Shown: positions 1-6,515 of the stretch, piece after piece
Layout: every line of letters starts with the position of its first letter
Numbering within the stretch: the first letter of the stretch is position 1
Assembly: GCA_040007195.1 (NCBI GenBank)
Contig: JBDTVQ010000288.1
Location: 1-9,092 of the forward strand
DNA from: JAFLBB01 sp040007195
GTDB lineage: Bacteria; Acidobacteriota; Terriglobia; Bryobacterales; Bryobacteraceae
Direction of reading: 5' to 3'
Length of the DNA stretch: 9,092 nt
Notes under the pieces: model-generated
What the model was told of the DNA's origin: nothing
The model's input: only the letters and a program-made list of their open reading frames with translations
Database searches by the model: none
Translations under genes and position numbers: made by a program

Positions 1-493
1 GGCCGAACTTGCTCGCCGAGTATGGCGCGTGGCCCGCGTCGCTGGGCTTGTACCCGTAGATGGAGGAGATGTTCACGATGGCGCCATTGCCTTGTCGCAG
101 CATCGCCGGGATTTCGTACTTCATGCACATCCAGACGCCCTTGAGGTTGACGTTCATCACATGATCCCAGCCGTCTTCGTCGATGTCTGCTGCGGGCGTG
201 AAGACGGGACCAACGACGCCCGCGTTGTTCACGGCGCAATCGAGGCGGCCGAACCGCGCGAGTGTAGCTTCCACCATGGCTTCGGCATCGGCGCGCCGGC
301 TGACGTCGGTCTGGATAAACAGGCCTTCGGCTCCCAATGCCTCGATCTGGCGCACGACGGCTTCGCTCTGCTCCTTACGCCGGGCGGCGATGACGACCTT
401 GGCGCCATCGCGCGCAAATTGCAAGGCTGAGGCGGCTCCGATGCCAGAACTGCCACCCGTCACAATCACAACTTTCCCTTCAAAGGTCTTCAT
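1..493 (-). CDS. SDR family NAD(P)-dependent oxidoreductase (3' end cut by window edge)
   Basis: A short-chain dehydrogenase/reductase, a cytosolic Rossmann-fold enzyme that oxidises or reduces a hydroxyl/keto group with NAD(P)(H); the substrate cannot be told from sequence. Reading from the ATG at 493, 164 residues are visible. They include the glycine-rich dinucleotide loop TGGSSGIG (residues 12-19), an acidic D63 before the second fold half, NNAG (89-92), NVNLKG (114-119), the catalytic serine in NISS (S144) and YSASK with catalytic Y158 and K162. Two arginines (R38, R39) after the second strand favour NADP(H) over NAD(H), by family knowledge. About 85-95 C-terminal residues, where the substrate pocket lies, would be beyond base 1 (family length is about 250). 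The ATG overlaps the stop of the upstream membrane-protein gene as ATGA, so the two are probably translationally coupled. The family is certain; the specific reaction is unknown. Confidence 0.95.
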   Translation of the reverse strand, partial: MKTFEGKVVIVTGGSSGIGAASALQFARDGAKVVIAARRKEQSEAVVRQIEALGAEGLFIQTDVSRRADAEAMVEATLARFGRLDCAVNNAGVVGPVFTPAADIDEDGWDHVMNVNLKGVWMCMKYEIPAMLRQGNGAIVNISSIYGYKPSDAGHAPYSASKFG

Positions 494-936
494 GTGTCAG
501 AGGACAGTATAGGGCGAGCTCGCAAACTCATCCAAACGGCCGAGAGTGTGAGGACCACGAAGAGGGCGGCGACCACGAGATTTGGTGTGATGAGGCTGCC
601 AGCGAGGCGCGGATCGGCTTCGGGGCGTCCGGCCCACGAAGTGGAGCCTGGAAGCAGAGTGGTGATGTAGAAGAGCGGCGTCCAAAAGGAGAGCGATAAC
701 AGGGCCGACGCTTGAATCGAGACGGCGGGTTCGGCGGATTTTCGCCATAGCAGCCACAGTCCGGTGGCCGAGACGCCCGCCAGGACGAAGAGCAACAGCG
801 CCCCATGGAACTTGGCGTGAGGATGCCACAGGGGGTTGAGCAGATGGTTGGGGCTCCAATCCAGCAGGAACGAAAGCACGGAATTGGCCAGCAGGACGAA
901 CGTCATGATCCATCTTCCGAACGATAGGCGATTCAT
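490..936 (-). CDS. Small four-helix membrane protein (DUF6640-like)
   Basis: A 148-residue integral membrane protein of unknown function. Hydrophobic stretches at about residues 8-25, 45-63, 74-95 and 117-137 suggest four membrane helices. The loop after helix 1 carries a conspicuous WSPNHLLNPLWHPHAKFHG motif (27-45), rich in His, Trp and Pro. From memory this resembles the DUF6640 family, whose members are about this length; I could not check that. I chose the ATG at 936; a TTG at 957 in the same frame would add seven residues (MFSSKTT) but is a rarer start, and neither has a strong ribosome site. The stop codon TGA (490-492) overlaps the ATG of the downstream SDR gene, which implies coupled translation and perhaps a related task, but no function can be deduced. 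Divergent from the M48 peptidase gene across about 160 bases in which no convincing gene was seen. Confidence 0.8.
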   Translation of the reverse strand: MNRLSFGRWIMTFVLLANSVLSFLLDWSPNHLLNPLWHPHAKFHGALLLFVLAGVSATGLWLLWRKSAEPAVSIQASALLSLSFWTPLFYITTLLPGSTSWAGRPEADPRLAGSLITPNLVVAALFVVLTLSAVWMSLRARPILSSDT

Positions 937-1100
937 CGTTGTCTTAGACGAAAACAACCGGCGGTTTCTTCGCGTGAATAGTCATCCGGCAGCGGAAGTA
1001 CCAGGCAATTCGTGCCGGCCTCGGGCGTTTCCCTGAAATACGGCATAGAGCAGGCTGATGTACTCCTTACCAGCCGGAATTGTGCCGATGGTGAAAGGAC

Positions 1101-3839
1101 GTGCCGAATTGGAAGCCAGTCGCCGTATCCACGCTGGTGGTGTGCCTCGCCTGGGTGGCGGCCGCACAGGAGCAGTCTGAGAACCGGCCAGAGCCTCGCA
1201 AGGTCACGCTGCGGGTCTGGACGCACAAGTCCAGCGCGGACGTGTGGGTGGAGGCTGTGGGGATGGGTCCAGGGGCGGCGGCGAAGCTGGCCGATCTGAT
1301 TCCGGCGGGCGTCGGCACCGATGTCACGGGTTGCCATTGGGAGCCGCAGGTTTTGGATGAAGCCGAAGCGGGCGGGCGTTGCCGCGACCTGCTGCGGCCG
1401 GATCACGATGTGGCCACCGTGCGGTTGCGGCTGGCGGGCATAGTGCGCGAATTTCACAAGCGCGGCGGCGGGCGCGTGGTGGTGGATCTGCTGTTGGACA
1501 CCGAAACGGGGGTGGCGCCGCAGGGATGGCTTCCCGACCAGCAGGAGGAGTGGCGAGGCCGGCGTATCTGGTTTATCTCGCGCGACGAGGGCGAGGTGCC
1601 GCCGGAGGTGACGTTGCGCGCGGTGCGGCCCACGCCTGTCACGCGCGTGTTGATTCCGTTGTTCGTAGTTCTCTTCGTTCCCGGCCTGATGGCTTATGCC
1701 CTGCGCATACGGGCGGGCGCAGCGCGGGCCGACCAGAAGGTGAACTGGCTCGTGTGGATGAACTGGATTCTACTGGGCTCGTGGTTGTACTGGATTTCGG
1801 AGTTGAACGTGGCGGATCTCGTGTCGCTGGCGGTGCGCCTGGGAGTGGCGCAGACAGGGGCTCCGGCGGCCGCGTTCGTGATGGCCGTGGGCGTGGTGGT
1901 GTTCGCGGCACCGCCGCTGCTGGCGATTGCGGCATGCATGACGGCGATGGCGCCGCTGCTGAGCGCGACGCGCGAACACTTTCAGCGGGTGCTCATCCGG
2001 CAGGTGGTGGCGGAGGGATCGATCATTGTGCCGCTGGCGATATTTCTGGTTGGCCTTGGCTTGGGTGAAGAGGACATTCAGGTTACTCCGGTGGACTCCG
2101 TGCTCAGCCTCGGCGTGGCGTACATCGTGTATCGCGCGCTGGCGTGGGTGACGTGGAATCTGACTTACGTGCGGACGGAGCCGGTGGATTCAGGCGAGCT
2201 CTTCGAGCGCGCGCGGGCGTTGTCGGCGAAGGCGGGCGTGAAGCTGGCGCGGCTCAGCCTGCGGCGTACGAAGATTCCTGAAGAGGCCAACGCATTTGCG
2301 CAGTCGGGCGACGCGATTGTGCTTACGGAGAGCCTGGTGCGCGGTTTGACGCCGCGCGAAGTGGATGCGGTGCTGGCCCACGAGTTGGGGCATCACAAAG
2401 AGGGCCACCTGGCATTTGGTATCGGCCAGGTGATGTTTTTCGGCCTGTTGATCTTCGGATGGCCGGCGTTGTCGTGGGCGGTACGGACCACGGGCGCGCC
2501 CTTGTGGTTGGAGACGCTGCCGATCGTGCCGCTGGTGCTCGTCTTGGGGCAGGGCTGGATCTCGCAGCGGCGGGAGTATGCAGCCGATGCGCGGGCGGTG
2601 GAGTTGACCGGCGATGCGGAAGGCAAAATCGCGGCGCTGGCGCGGTTGGCACTGTTGAGCCGTATTCCGGCGCGCGACGGCGGCATGATGGGGTCGATCA
2701 TGAGCCACCCGTCGATGGAGGCGCGCGTGCTGAAGCTGGGCCGTAGGTTCGGCGTAGACGATGCGCGGGCATTGGCAATTCTGCGCAATCCGGACGAGGC
2801 GTACGGCGGAGCGCCGATGGCGGCGAGGGCGGCGTTGGAAGAGCCCGCCGCCGAACTCGCCTTCACCGATCGCGTGCGGGCGGGGTATGGCGAACAGTTG
2901 CGTTGGATGAACCTGGCGGTAGGTTTGGGAAGCCTCGGGGCGGGAATGCTTTGGGCGCCGCCGCCTGAGGACGCGTTGCAGTTCCTGTTGGGCGGTGTGG
3001 TGGGCACGCTGGTGGCGGCGTGGCTGACGGTGCGTGGAGAAATTCTGCTGGGCGGGCGATTTGTGTCACGCATTCGCGACAAGCTGGCCGCGAGGTTGGA
3101 GCCGGAAGAGGGCGCCTGGTTCGTGGGAATTCATCCGGGCGCGGGCGTGCGGTACACGGAGGGATTCGCCGACTGGGATTTCGGATTCCTCAGTCTGGAA
3201 GACGACTGGCTGCGGTACCGGGGTGAGAAGACGGAATTCGCCATTCCGCGCCAAGTACTGGGCGACGTGCGGACAGTTGAGGGCCGGATGGATTGGCTGG
3301 TGGAGCACCGCGTGGAGGTGCACTACCGGGGCGGCGTGTTTACGTTCAATTCGAACTTCGCGCATCCGTCGCGAGGCGAGGCCGAGCGCGAGGCGGCGTG
3401 GTTGCGTCGATGGGTGGGCGAGCAGGAAACGCCGATTCCGGTGGGCGCCGCGCCCGAGCATCCGCCGGTGCTGCCGGGTTTGCCGGGGATGGAGATGGGC
3501 CGGGGAGCGGTGTTATGGACGGTGTGCGGGACGACGCTCCAGATGCTGGTGGGTGGGATGGCATTGGCGGGACTGGCTTATGGCGAGTCGTTGTGGGCGG
3601 TGGTAGTTCCGTTGAGCGCGGCAGCGGTGGGATTCGCGAAAGGATTGCCGGGCGTGCTGTGGCCCGTGCGGCGGCCGGAAGAAGACAGCAGCGAGGGGTC
3701 AGGATACGGCAGCGGGTTTGAAGAGCCCGACCGTGTTGCCCGCCGGGTCCTGGATCCAGGCGAAGGCGCCGGTGGGAATCGGAATCGGGCCGACCACGTG
3801 CTTGCCGCCGAGTTCGACGGCGCGCGCGATGGCCGCTGA
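1101..3839 (+). CDS. M48 family zinc metallopeptidase, multi-pass membrane protein with exported N-terminal domain and PH-like C-terminal region
   Basis: A 912-residue membrane-bound zinc peptidase. Layout: signal-peptide-like start (hydrophobic run about 7-22, AAA before QE), an exported domain to about 180, then hydrophobic segments near 182-203, 214-245, 256-288, 306-321 and 334-357. The M48 catalytic domain follows, with HELGH at 427-431 (zinc ligands H427 and H431, catalytic E428) and REYAAD with the third ligand E492, flanking a hydrophobic hairpin (441-486). More hydrophobic segments lie at about 603-618 and 625-644. A mostly beta, soluble region at about 665-775 with Trp and acidic residues resembles a PH-like fold (inference), and a last hydrophobic hairpin spans about 802-855. 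M48 enzymes (HtpX, Ste24) degrade or process membrane proteins; HtpX itself is only about 290 residues, so this is a much larger composite. GTG 1101 follows an in-frame TGA at 1092-1094 and an AAAGGA with only one base of spacing. The final 46 codons are antisense to the VOC gene and may be read-through tail. Confidence 0.92.
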   Translation: MPNWKPVAVSTLVVCLAWVAAAQEQSENRPEPRKVTLRVWTHKSSADVWVEAVGMGPGAAAKLADLIPAGVGTDVTGCHWEPQVLDEAEAGGRCRDLLRPDHDVATVRLRLAGIVREFHKRGGGRVVVDLLLDTETGVAPQGWLPDQQEEWRGRRIWFISRDEGEVPPEVTLRAVRPTPVTRVLIPLFVVLFVPGLMAYALRIRAGAARADQKVNWLVWMNWILLGSWLYWISELNVADLVSLAVRLGVAQTGAPAAAFVMAVGVVVFAAPPLLAIAACMTAMAPLLSATREHFQRVLIRQVVAEGSIIVPLAIFLVGLGLGEEDIQVTPVDSVLSLGVAYIVYRALAWVTWNLTYVRTEPVDSGELFERARALSAKAGVKLARLSLRRTKIPEEANAFAQSGDAIVLTESLVRGLTPREVDAVLAHELGHHKEGHLAFGIGQVMFFGLLIFGWPALSWAVRTTGAPLWLETLPIVPLVLVLGQGWISQRREYAADARAVELTGDAEGKIAALARLALLSRIPARDGGMMGSIMSHPSMEARVLKLGRRFGVDDARALAILRNPDEAYGGAPMAARAALEEPAAELAFTDRVRAGYGEQLRWMNLAVGLGSLGAGMLWAPPPEDALQFLLGGVVGTLVAAWLTVRGEILLGGRFVSRIRDKLAARLEPEEGAWFVGIHPGAGVRYTEGFADWDFGFLSLEDDWLRYRGEKTEFAIPRQVLGDVRTVEGRMDWLVEHRVEVHYRGGVFTFNSNFAHPSRGEAEREAAWLRRWVGEQETPIPVGAAPEHPPVLPGLPGMEMGRGAVLWTVCGTTLQMLVGGMALAGLAYGESLWAVVVPLSAAAVGFAKGLPGVLWPVRRPEEDSSEGSGYGSGFEEPDRVARRVLDPGEGAGGNRNRADHVLAAEFDGARDGR

Positions 3840-4040
3840 GATGTCGTCGACCTGCACGTAGAAGATGGTGTAGTTGTGCGGCTCGTGGCCGAGCGAGGTG
3901 AGATGGCCGGTGAGGCCGCCCCAGAAGGCGGGAATCTGCGCGGCGGCATCGATTTCCCAATCGAACAGTGAGCGGTAGAAGGCCGAGGTGGATTCGCGAA
4001 CGCGGCATCCAATTTCAAAGTGGACGACGGGGTGGGCCAT
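3699..4040 (-). CDS. VOC family protein (glyoxalase/bleomycin-resistance/dioxygenase fold)
   Basis: A 113-residue member of the vicinal oxygen chelate superfamily, cytosolic and usually dimeric, built from beta-alpha-beta-beta-beta modules that hold a divalent metal. The first module starts VVHFEIGCR (H7 and E9 near the usual metal position) and continues STSAFYRSLFDWEI. The second has FYVQVDDISAAIARAVELGG, GAFAWIQDPAGN and the closing TVGLFKP, the standard end of such proteins. Length is normal for the single-chain two-module type. Substrate cannot be assigned: lyases, resistance proteins and dioxygenase-like members share this fold. Start ATG at 4038-4040 has no purine-rich ribosome site (the preceding bases are pyrimidine-rich), so initiation may depend on coupling to the upstream hicA locus, whose stop is 22 bases away, or on a leaderless transcript. 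Its last 46 codons, stop included, overlap the convergent M48 gene on the opposite strand. Confidence 0.88.
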   Translation of the reverse strand: MAHPVVHFEIGCRVRESTSAFYRSLFDWEIDAAAQIPAFWGGLTGHLTSLGHEPHNYTIFYVQVDDISAAIARAVELGGKHVVGPIPIPTGAFAWIQDPAGNTVGLFKPAAVS

Positions 4041-4062
4041 GGGGAGAGGATAGCGCGGGTGA

Positions 4063-4305
4063 TTACGCGCCAGTGGACGAGTCGTCGCGCAGGTGCTGCA
4101 ACTGTTCGCGCGTGATGCCGGCTTGTTTCAGAATACTGCCAAGCGTACCGGCAGGAAGATCGCGATTGGCATGGACAGGCATCGTCACACTGCGGGCTTA
4201 TCCTGACTTTCTAAATGTATGATGGCTTCCTCGAATCCGATCAAGATGAAAGCCCAGCCCCTTGAGAATTCGAATTAGCTCTTTGGCGCTAATCGAGATT
4301 GGCAT
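4063..4305 (-). pseudogene. hicA: HicA-type toxin gene (mRNA interferase) interrupted by an in-frame TAA at codon 36
   Basis: Read on the minus strand from ATG 4305, one frame gives MPISISAKELIRILKGLGF, then a GSHHTFRKSG segment, then TAA (4198-4200). The same frame then continues as ARSVTMPVHANRDLPAGTL and GSILKQAGITREQLQHL to a TAA at 4063-4065, 81 codons in all. This is a complete HicA (YcfA-like, double-stranded RNA-binding fold). HicA toxins cleave mRNA using the histidine of the GSHH segment (residues 27-30 here), while the VPVH-like and NRDLP-like strands follow. Only one base change (for example in a CAA, GAA or AAA codon) is needed to explain the stop; no frameshift is involved. As it stands the product would be 35 residues and lack the second half of the fold; a 39-residue C-terminal piece could begin at ATG 4180-4182. 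The first 105 bases are about 45% GC by hand count, well below the neighbourhood. The gene lies 23 bases after hicB. Read-through, sequencing error and recent inactivation are all possible. Confidence 0.85.
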
Positions 4306-4328
4306 AACGCGTCGCTCGCCGAGTGACT

Positions 4329-4619
4329 TTATGAAGGGCTCATGGCCCGGATCGCGACAAGGATCTGGCGAGCCCGGCCGGCGGGAACACCGGCGTCAAG
4401 TTGATGTTCGAGGCTTGTCTCAATATGGCCCGCGACGAGATCGACCGTTTGATCGAGCGCCTCGCGCGGAGTGGCGCCAAACGTAGAGATATCGCCAAGC
4501 TCGGTAACGAAGGTAACCCACGCCTGGGCTTGTTCATCCCACTCCGTGCGCACGGAGAGCAAATCGGTTTTCACCAACGGGTGATCAGCCAGGGACGGGC
4601 CTTCAATCAACAGGCTCAT
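4329..4619 (-). CDS. hicB: HicB-type antitoxin
   Basis: A 96-residue protein of the HicB family, the antitoxin that binds and neutralises HicA and commonly represses its own operon. The recognisable part is the partial RNase-H-like fold: RTEWDEQAQAWVTFVTELGD (24-43), the GATPREALDQTVDLVAGHIE helix (47-66) and a further helix (67-76). The usual pattern is a strand ending in a Pro-Glu-Leu-Pro-Gly type turn; here it is TELGD. I see no clear ribbon-helix-helix or helix-turn-helix segment in the 20-odd residues that follow, so DNA binding is doubtful. ATG 4619 was chosen over longer in-frame starts because GAAGAAGAG sits five bases upstream and because upstream residues overlap the acyl-CoA synthetase. 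Antitoxin precedes toxin, the reverse of the Escherichia coli hicAB order but seen in other HicBA loci. It starts 26 bases after the synthetase stop. Confidence 0.82.
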   Translation of the reverse strand: MSLLIEGPSLADHPLVKTDLLSVRTEWDEQAQAWVTFVTELGDISTFGATPREALDQTVDLVAGHIETSLEHQLDAGVPAGRARQILVAIRAMSPS

Positions 4620-4624
4620 GGCGA

Positions 4625-4633
4625 CTCTTCTTC
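4625..4633 (-). promoter_or_regulatory. Ribosome binding site of hicB
   Basis: On the minus strand GAAGAAGAG lies five bases before ATG 4619. It is the clearest Shine-Dalgarno-like site on the minus strand of this window and decides the hicB start within a longer open frame that reaches 4784. Confidence 0.6.
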
Positions 4634-4645
4634 TATGGTATTCCG

Positions 4646-6463
4646 TTATTCGTCCGCGTCCCGATTCCCATACAGCCCGCTGACGGCGTGGCGGTGATTT
4701 TCGAGGACGCGCGCGCGGCGCACCTTCATTGTCGGCGTGATCTCGCCGGCTTCGATAGTGAAGTCGCGGTCGACGATGTGCCACTTGCGGATCTGCTCAA
4801 ACGGCGCGAGCTGGCGGTTGACCTTGGCCACCACCTTCTTCACGGCCGCCTGAATGGGAGCCGATTGGACGACGTCGGCAAGCGGCTTGCCGCGGAACTC
4901 CTCAAACTCCTTGAGCGATTCCAGCACCGTTGCGTTGAGCGTGAAGAGCGCGGCGACGTAGGGGAGCTTGTCGCCGATCAGGAGCACCTGGTGCAGCAGC
5001 GGCTCCATCTTGAAGAGGCCTTCGATCATCGACGGATAAATCTTCTTGCCGTTGGAGGAGACGATCACTTCCTTCTTGCGGCCGGTGATGGAGACGAAGC
5101 CATTGGAATCGATTTCGGCGATGTCGCCGGTGTGGAGCCAGCCGTCGCGGAGGATGGCGTCCGTGGCGGCCGGGTCCTGCCAGTAACCGCTGAAGAGGGT
5201 GGGCGACTTGAAGGTCAGTTCGCCGTCGGGCGCAAGGCGCACTTCCACGCCCGGAAGCGGCTTTCCAATGGAGCCGGACTTGGGGCGGCCGATGGGATTG
5301 AGGCACACCACACCACCTTCGGTTAGGCCGTAGCCTTCGTGGATCGGCATGCCGATAGCCGCGTAGAAATCGGCGAGGTCTTTGCCGAGGGGAGCGGCGC
5401 CGGAGATGGCGAACTTGAGCTCGCCGCCGAGGCGCTCGCGAATGGTGCGGAAGATGAGGCGGTCGGCCAGCCACCAAGTGCGCGTCATCCAGCCAGGCGC
5501 TTCGAGGCCCTGGATGCGCCGCGTGTGAATGTCGATCCCCAAGCCGAGCGCTCCCCAGAAGAGCCGCTGCACAATGCGCGGGCGCTTTTTGAGCTCGGTG
5601 CAGATCGAGGTGTACATGCGCTCCCATACGCGGGGCGGGGCGACGAAGAAGGTCGGGCGCACGTGTTTGATTTCGTGCGGCAGGCGCGAGAGGCCTTCGC
5701 TGAAATAGACCGGCATGCCGCAGCGGATGGGCAGGTATTGCACGACCAGGCGCTGCGTGATGTGAGCCGAAGGCAGGAAGGCGATGGTGCGATGTTGAGG
5801 ACTGAGGTCGAGGCCCTCAATCTTGGGTGCCATGTCGCAGTTCTCATAGAGGGCAGCGTGTGAGACGAGCCCCATTTTCGGTTCCCCGGTGGCGCCGGAG
5901 GTCAGGTAGAGGATCGCTCCGTCCGAAGGGTTGAGCGCGGCGTGGAGGCGGGAGAGCAGTTCGGGTTCGCGGGCGATGGCGTCGCGGCCGCTGGCGCGCA
6001 GTTGCTCCAACGTGAGCGTGACGCCGCCCTCGGGCGGCTCTCCGGTGAGCAGGATGTAGTGAGTGTCGAGCGGTTGCTCGGCGGCTGACAGGAGCTTGGA
6101 GAGGATGGTGGGGCTCTCGACGAAGACGGCCCGTGGCGCCAGGCGCTGCAGCGTCTTCAAGTGATCGGCGACCGGGTAAGAGGTGTAGAGGGCGGCGGCG
6201 ATGGCGCCCGCGACGAGCGCGCCGGCGTCTGCCAGATAGAACTCCAGGCGTGTCTCGGAGTCGAGGGCGACGATGTCGCCGTGGGCCACGCCGAGGGCGG
6301 AAAGTCCAGCCGCCACCTCTTCCACGGCCTGCTTGTATTCGAGCCAGGACAGACTGCGCCACTCGCGTTTGCCGTGGTCGTGGACTTGGTGGAAAAGGGC
6401 CGGTTGGTTGCCGTAAGTCTGCGCGGCCTGGATGAACAGACCGTAGACGGTGCGATCGCTCAC
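4646..6463 (-). CDS. Long-chain acyl-CoA synthetase (AMP-forming, FadD/FAA1-like)
   Basis: A 605-residue adenylate-forming ligase that activates a fatty acid with ATP to an acyl-AMP and then to acyl-CoA; probably cytosolic or membrane-associated, feeding lipid synthesis or beta-oxidation. Seen in order: an N-terminal domain with WRSLSWLEYKQAVEEVAAGL (35-54); the phosphate-binding loop LTSGATGEPKMG (187-198); GYGLTEGG (377-384); GWLHTGDIAEID (441-452); the hinge and cap start GRKKEVIVSSNGKKIYP (461-477); and PTMKVRR with the catalytic lysine K580. The long insert around 260-345 and overall length match the long-chain type rather than acetyl- or 4-coumarate-CoA ligases. The P-loop departs slightly from the consensus (Ala for Thr in SGATG, PKMG for PKG), a variant I recall from other bacterial members. 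Start is GTG at 6463; no strong ribosome site. It is divergent from the phosphatase gene across 52 bases and precedes hicB by 26 bases. Chain-length preference cannot be read off. Confidence 0.93.
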   Translation of the reverse strand: MSDRTVYGLFIQAAQTYGNQPALFHQVHDHGKREWRSLSWLEYKQAVEEVAAGLSALGVAHGDIVALDSETRLEFYLADAGALVAGAIAAALYTSYPVADHLKTLQRLAPRAVFVESPTILSKLLSAAEQPLDTHYILLTGEPPEGGVTLTLEQLRASGRDAIAREPELLSRLHAALNPSDGAILYLTSGATGEPKMGLVSHAALYENCDMAPKIEGLDLSPQHRTIAFLPSAHITQRLVVQYLPIRCGMPVYFSEGLSRLPHEIKHVRPTFFVAPPRVWERMYTSICTELKKRPRIVQRLFWGALGLGIDIHTRRIQGLEAPGWMTRTWWLADRLIFRTIRERLGGELKFAISGAAPLGKDLADFYAAIGMPIHEGYGLTEGGVVCLNPIGRPKSGSIGKPLPGVEVRLAPDGELTFKSPTLFSGYWQDPAATDAILRDGWLHTGDIAEIDSNGFVSITGRKKEVIVSSNGKKIYPSMIEGLFKMEPLLHQVLLIGDKLPYVAALFTLNATVLESLKEFEEFRGKPLADVVQSAPIQAAVKKVVAKVNRQLAPFEQIRKWHIVDRDFTIEAGEITPTMKVRRARVLENHRHAVSGLYGNRDADE

Positions 6464-6515
6464 TCCGGGTATGGTAGCAGGGAGAGGCGGATGGGGCGTG
6501 GCACACTGAGAAGAT

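Noticed and set aside
29..512. Plus-strand frames at 29-430 and 183-512
   Set aside because: Antisense of the SDR gene, whose nucleotide-binding loop, NNAG and YxxxK motifs are all on the minus strand.
982..1167. Minus-strand frame ending FTIGTIPAGKEYISLLYAVFQG then GNARGRHELPG, overlapping the start of the M48 gene
   Set aside because: It reads somewhat protein-like between the divergent genes, but it has no convincing start or ribosome site, matches no family I know and overlaps the M48 leader. Kept only as a possible remnant.
1379..3082. Several long frames inside the M48 gene on both strands (1379-2068 plus, 2190-2708 minus, 2393-3082 minus)
   Set aside because: Arg/Ala/Pro/Gly-rich, no recognisable domain, and all lie inside a gene with clear catalytic motifs and membrane segments.
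4063..4200. C-terminal HicA half as an independent small gene
   Set aside because: It starts in mid-fold, lacks the catalytic GSHH segment and has no ribosome site before ATG 4182; treated as part of the interrupted hicA.
4634..4645. TACCAT upstream of hicB as a dedicated promoter -10
   Set aside because: The hexamer 17 bases further up is a poor -35 match, and the short gap after the synthetase makes co-transcription just as likely.
4688..5326. Long plus-strand open frame (212 codons) opposite the acyl-CoA synthetase
   Set aside because: It is the antisense shadow of a gene with all adenylate-forming motifs; high-GC codon bias yields long open frames on the opposite strand.
6464..6515. Possible overlapping divergent -10 boxes (TACCAT on the minus strand, TATGGT on the plus strand) between the synthetase and phosphatase genes
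   Set aside because: The hexamers are plausible but no matching -35 elements at proper spacing were found; too weak to annotate as promoters.
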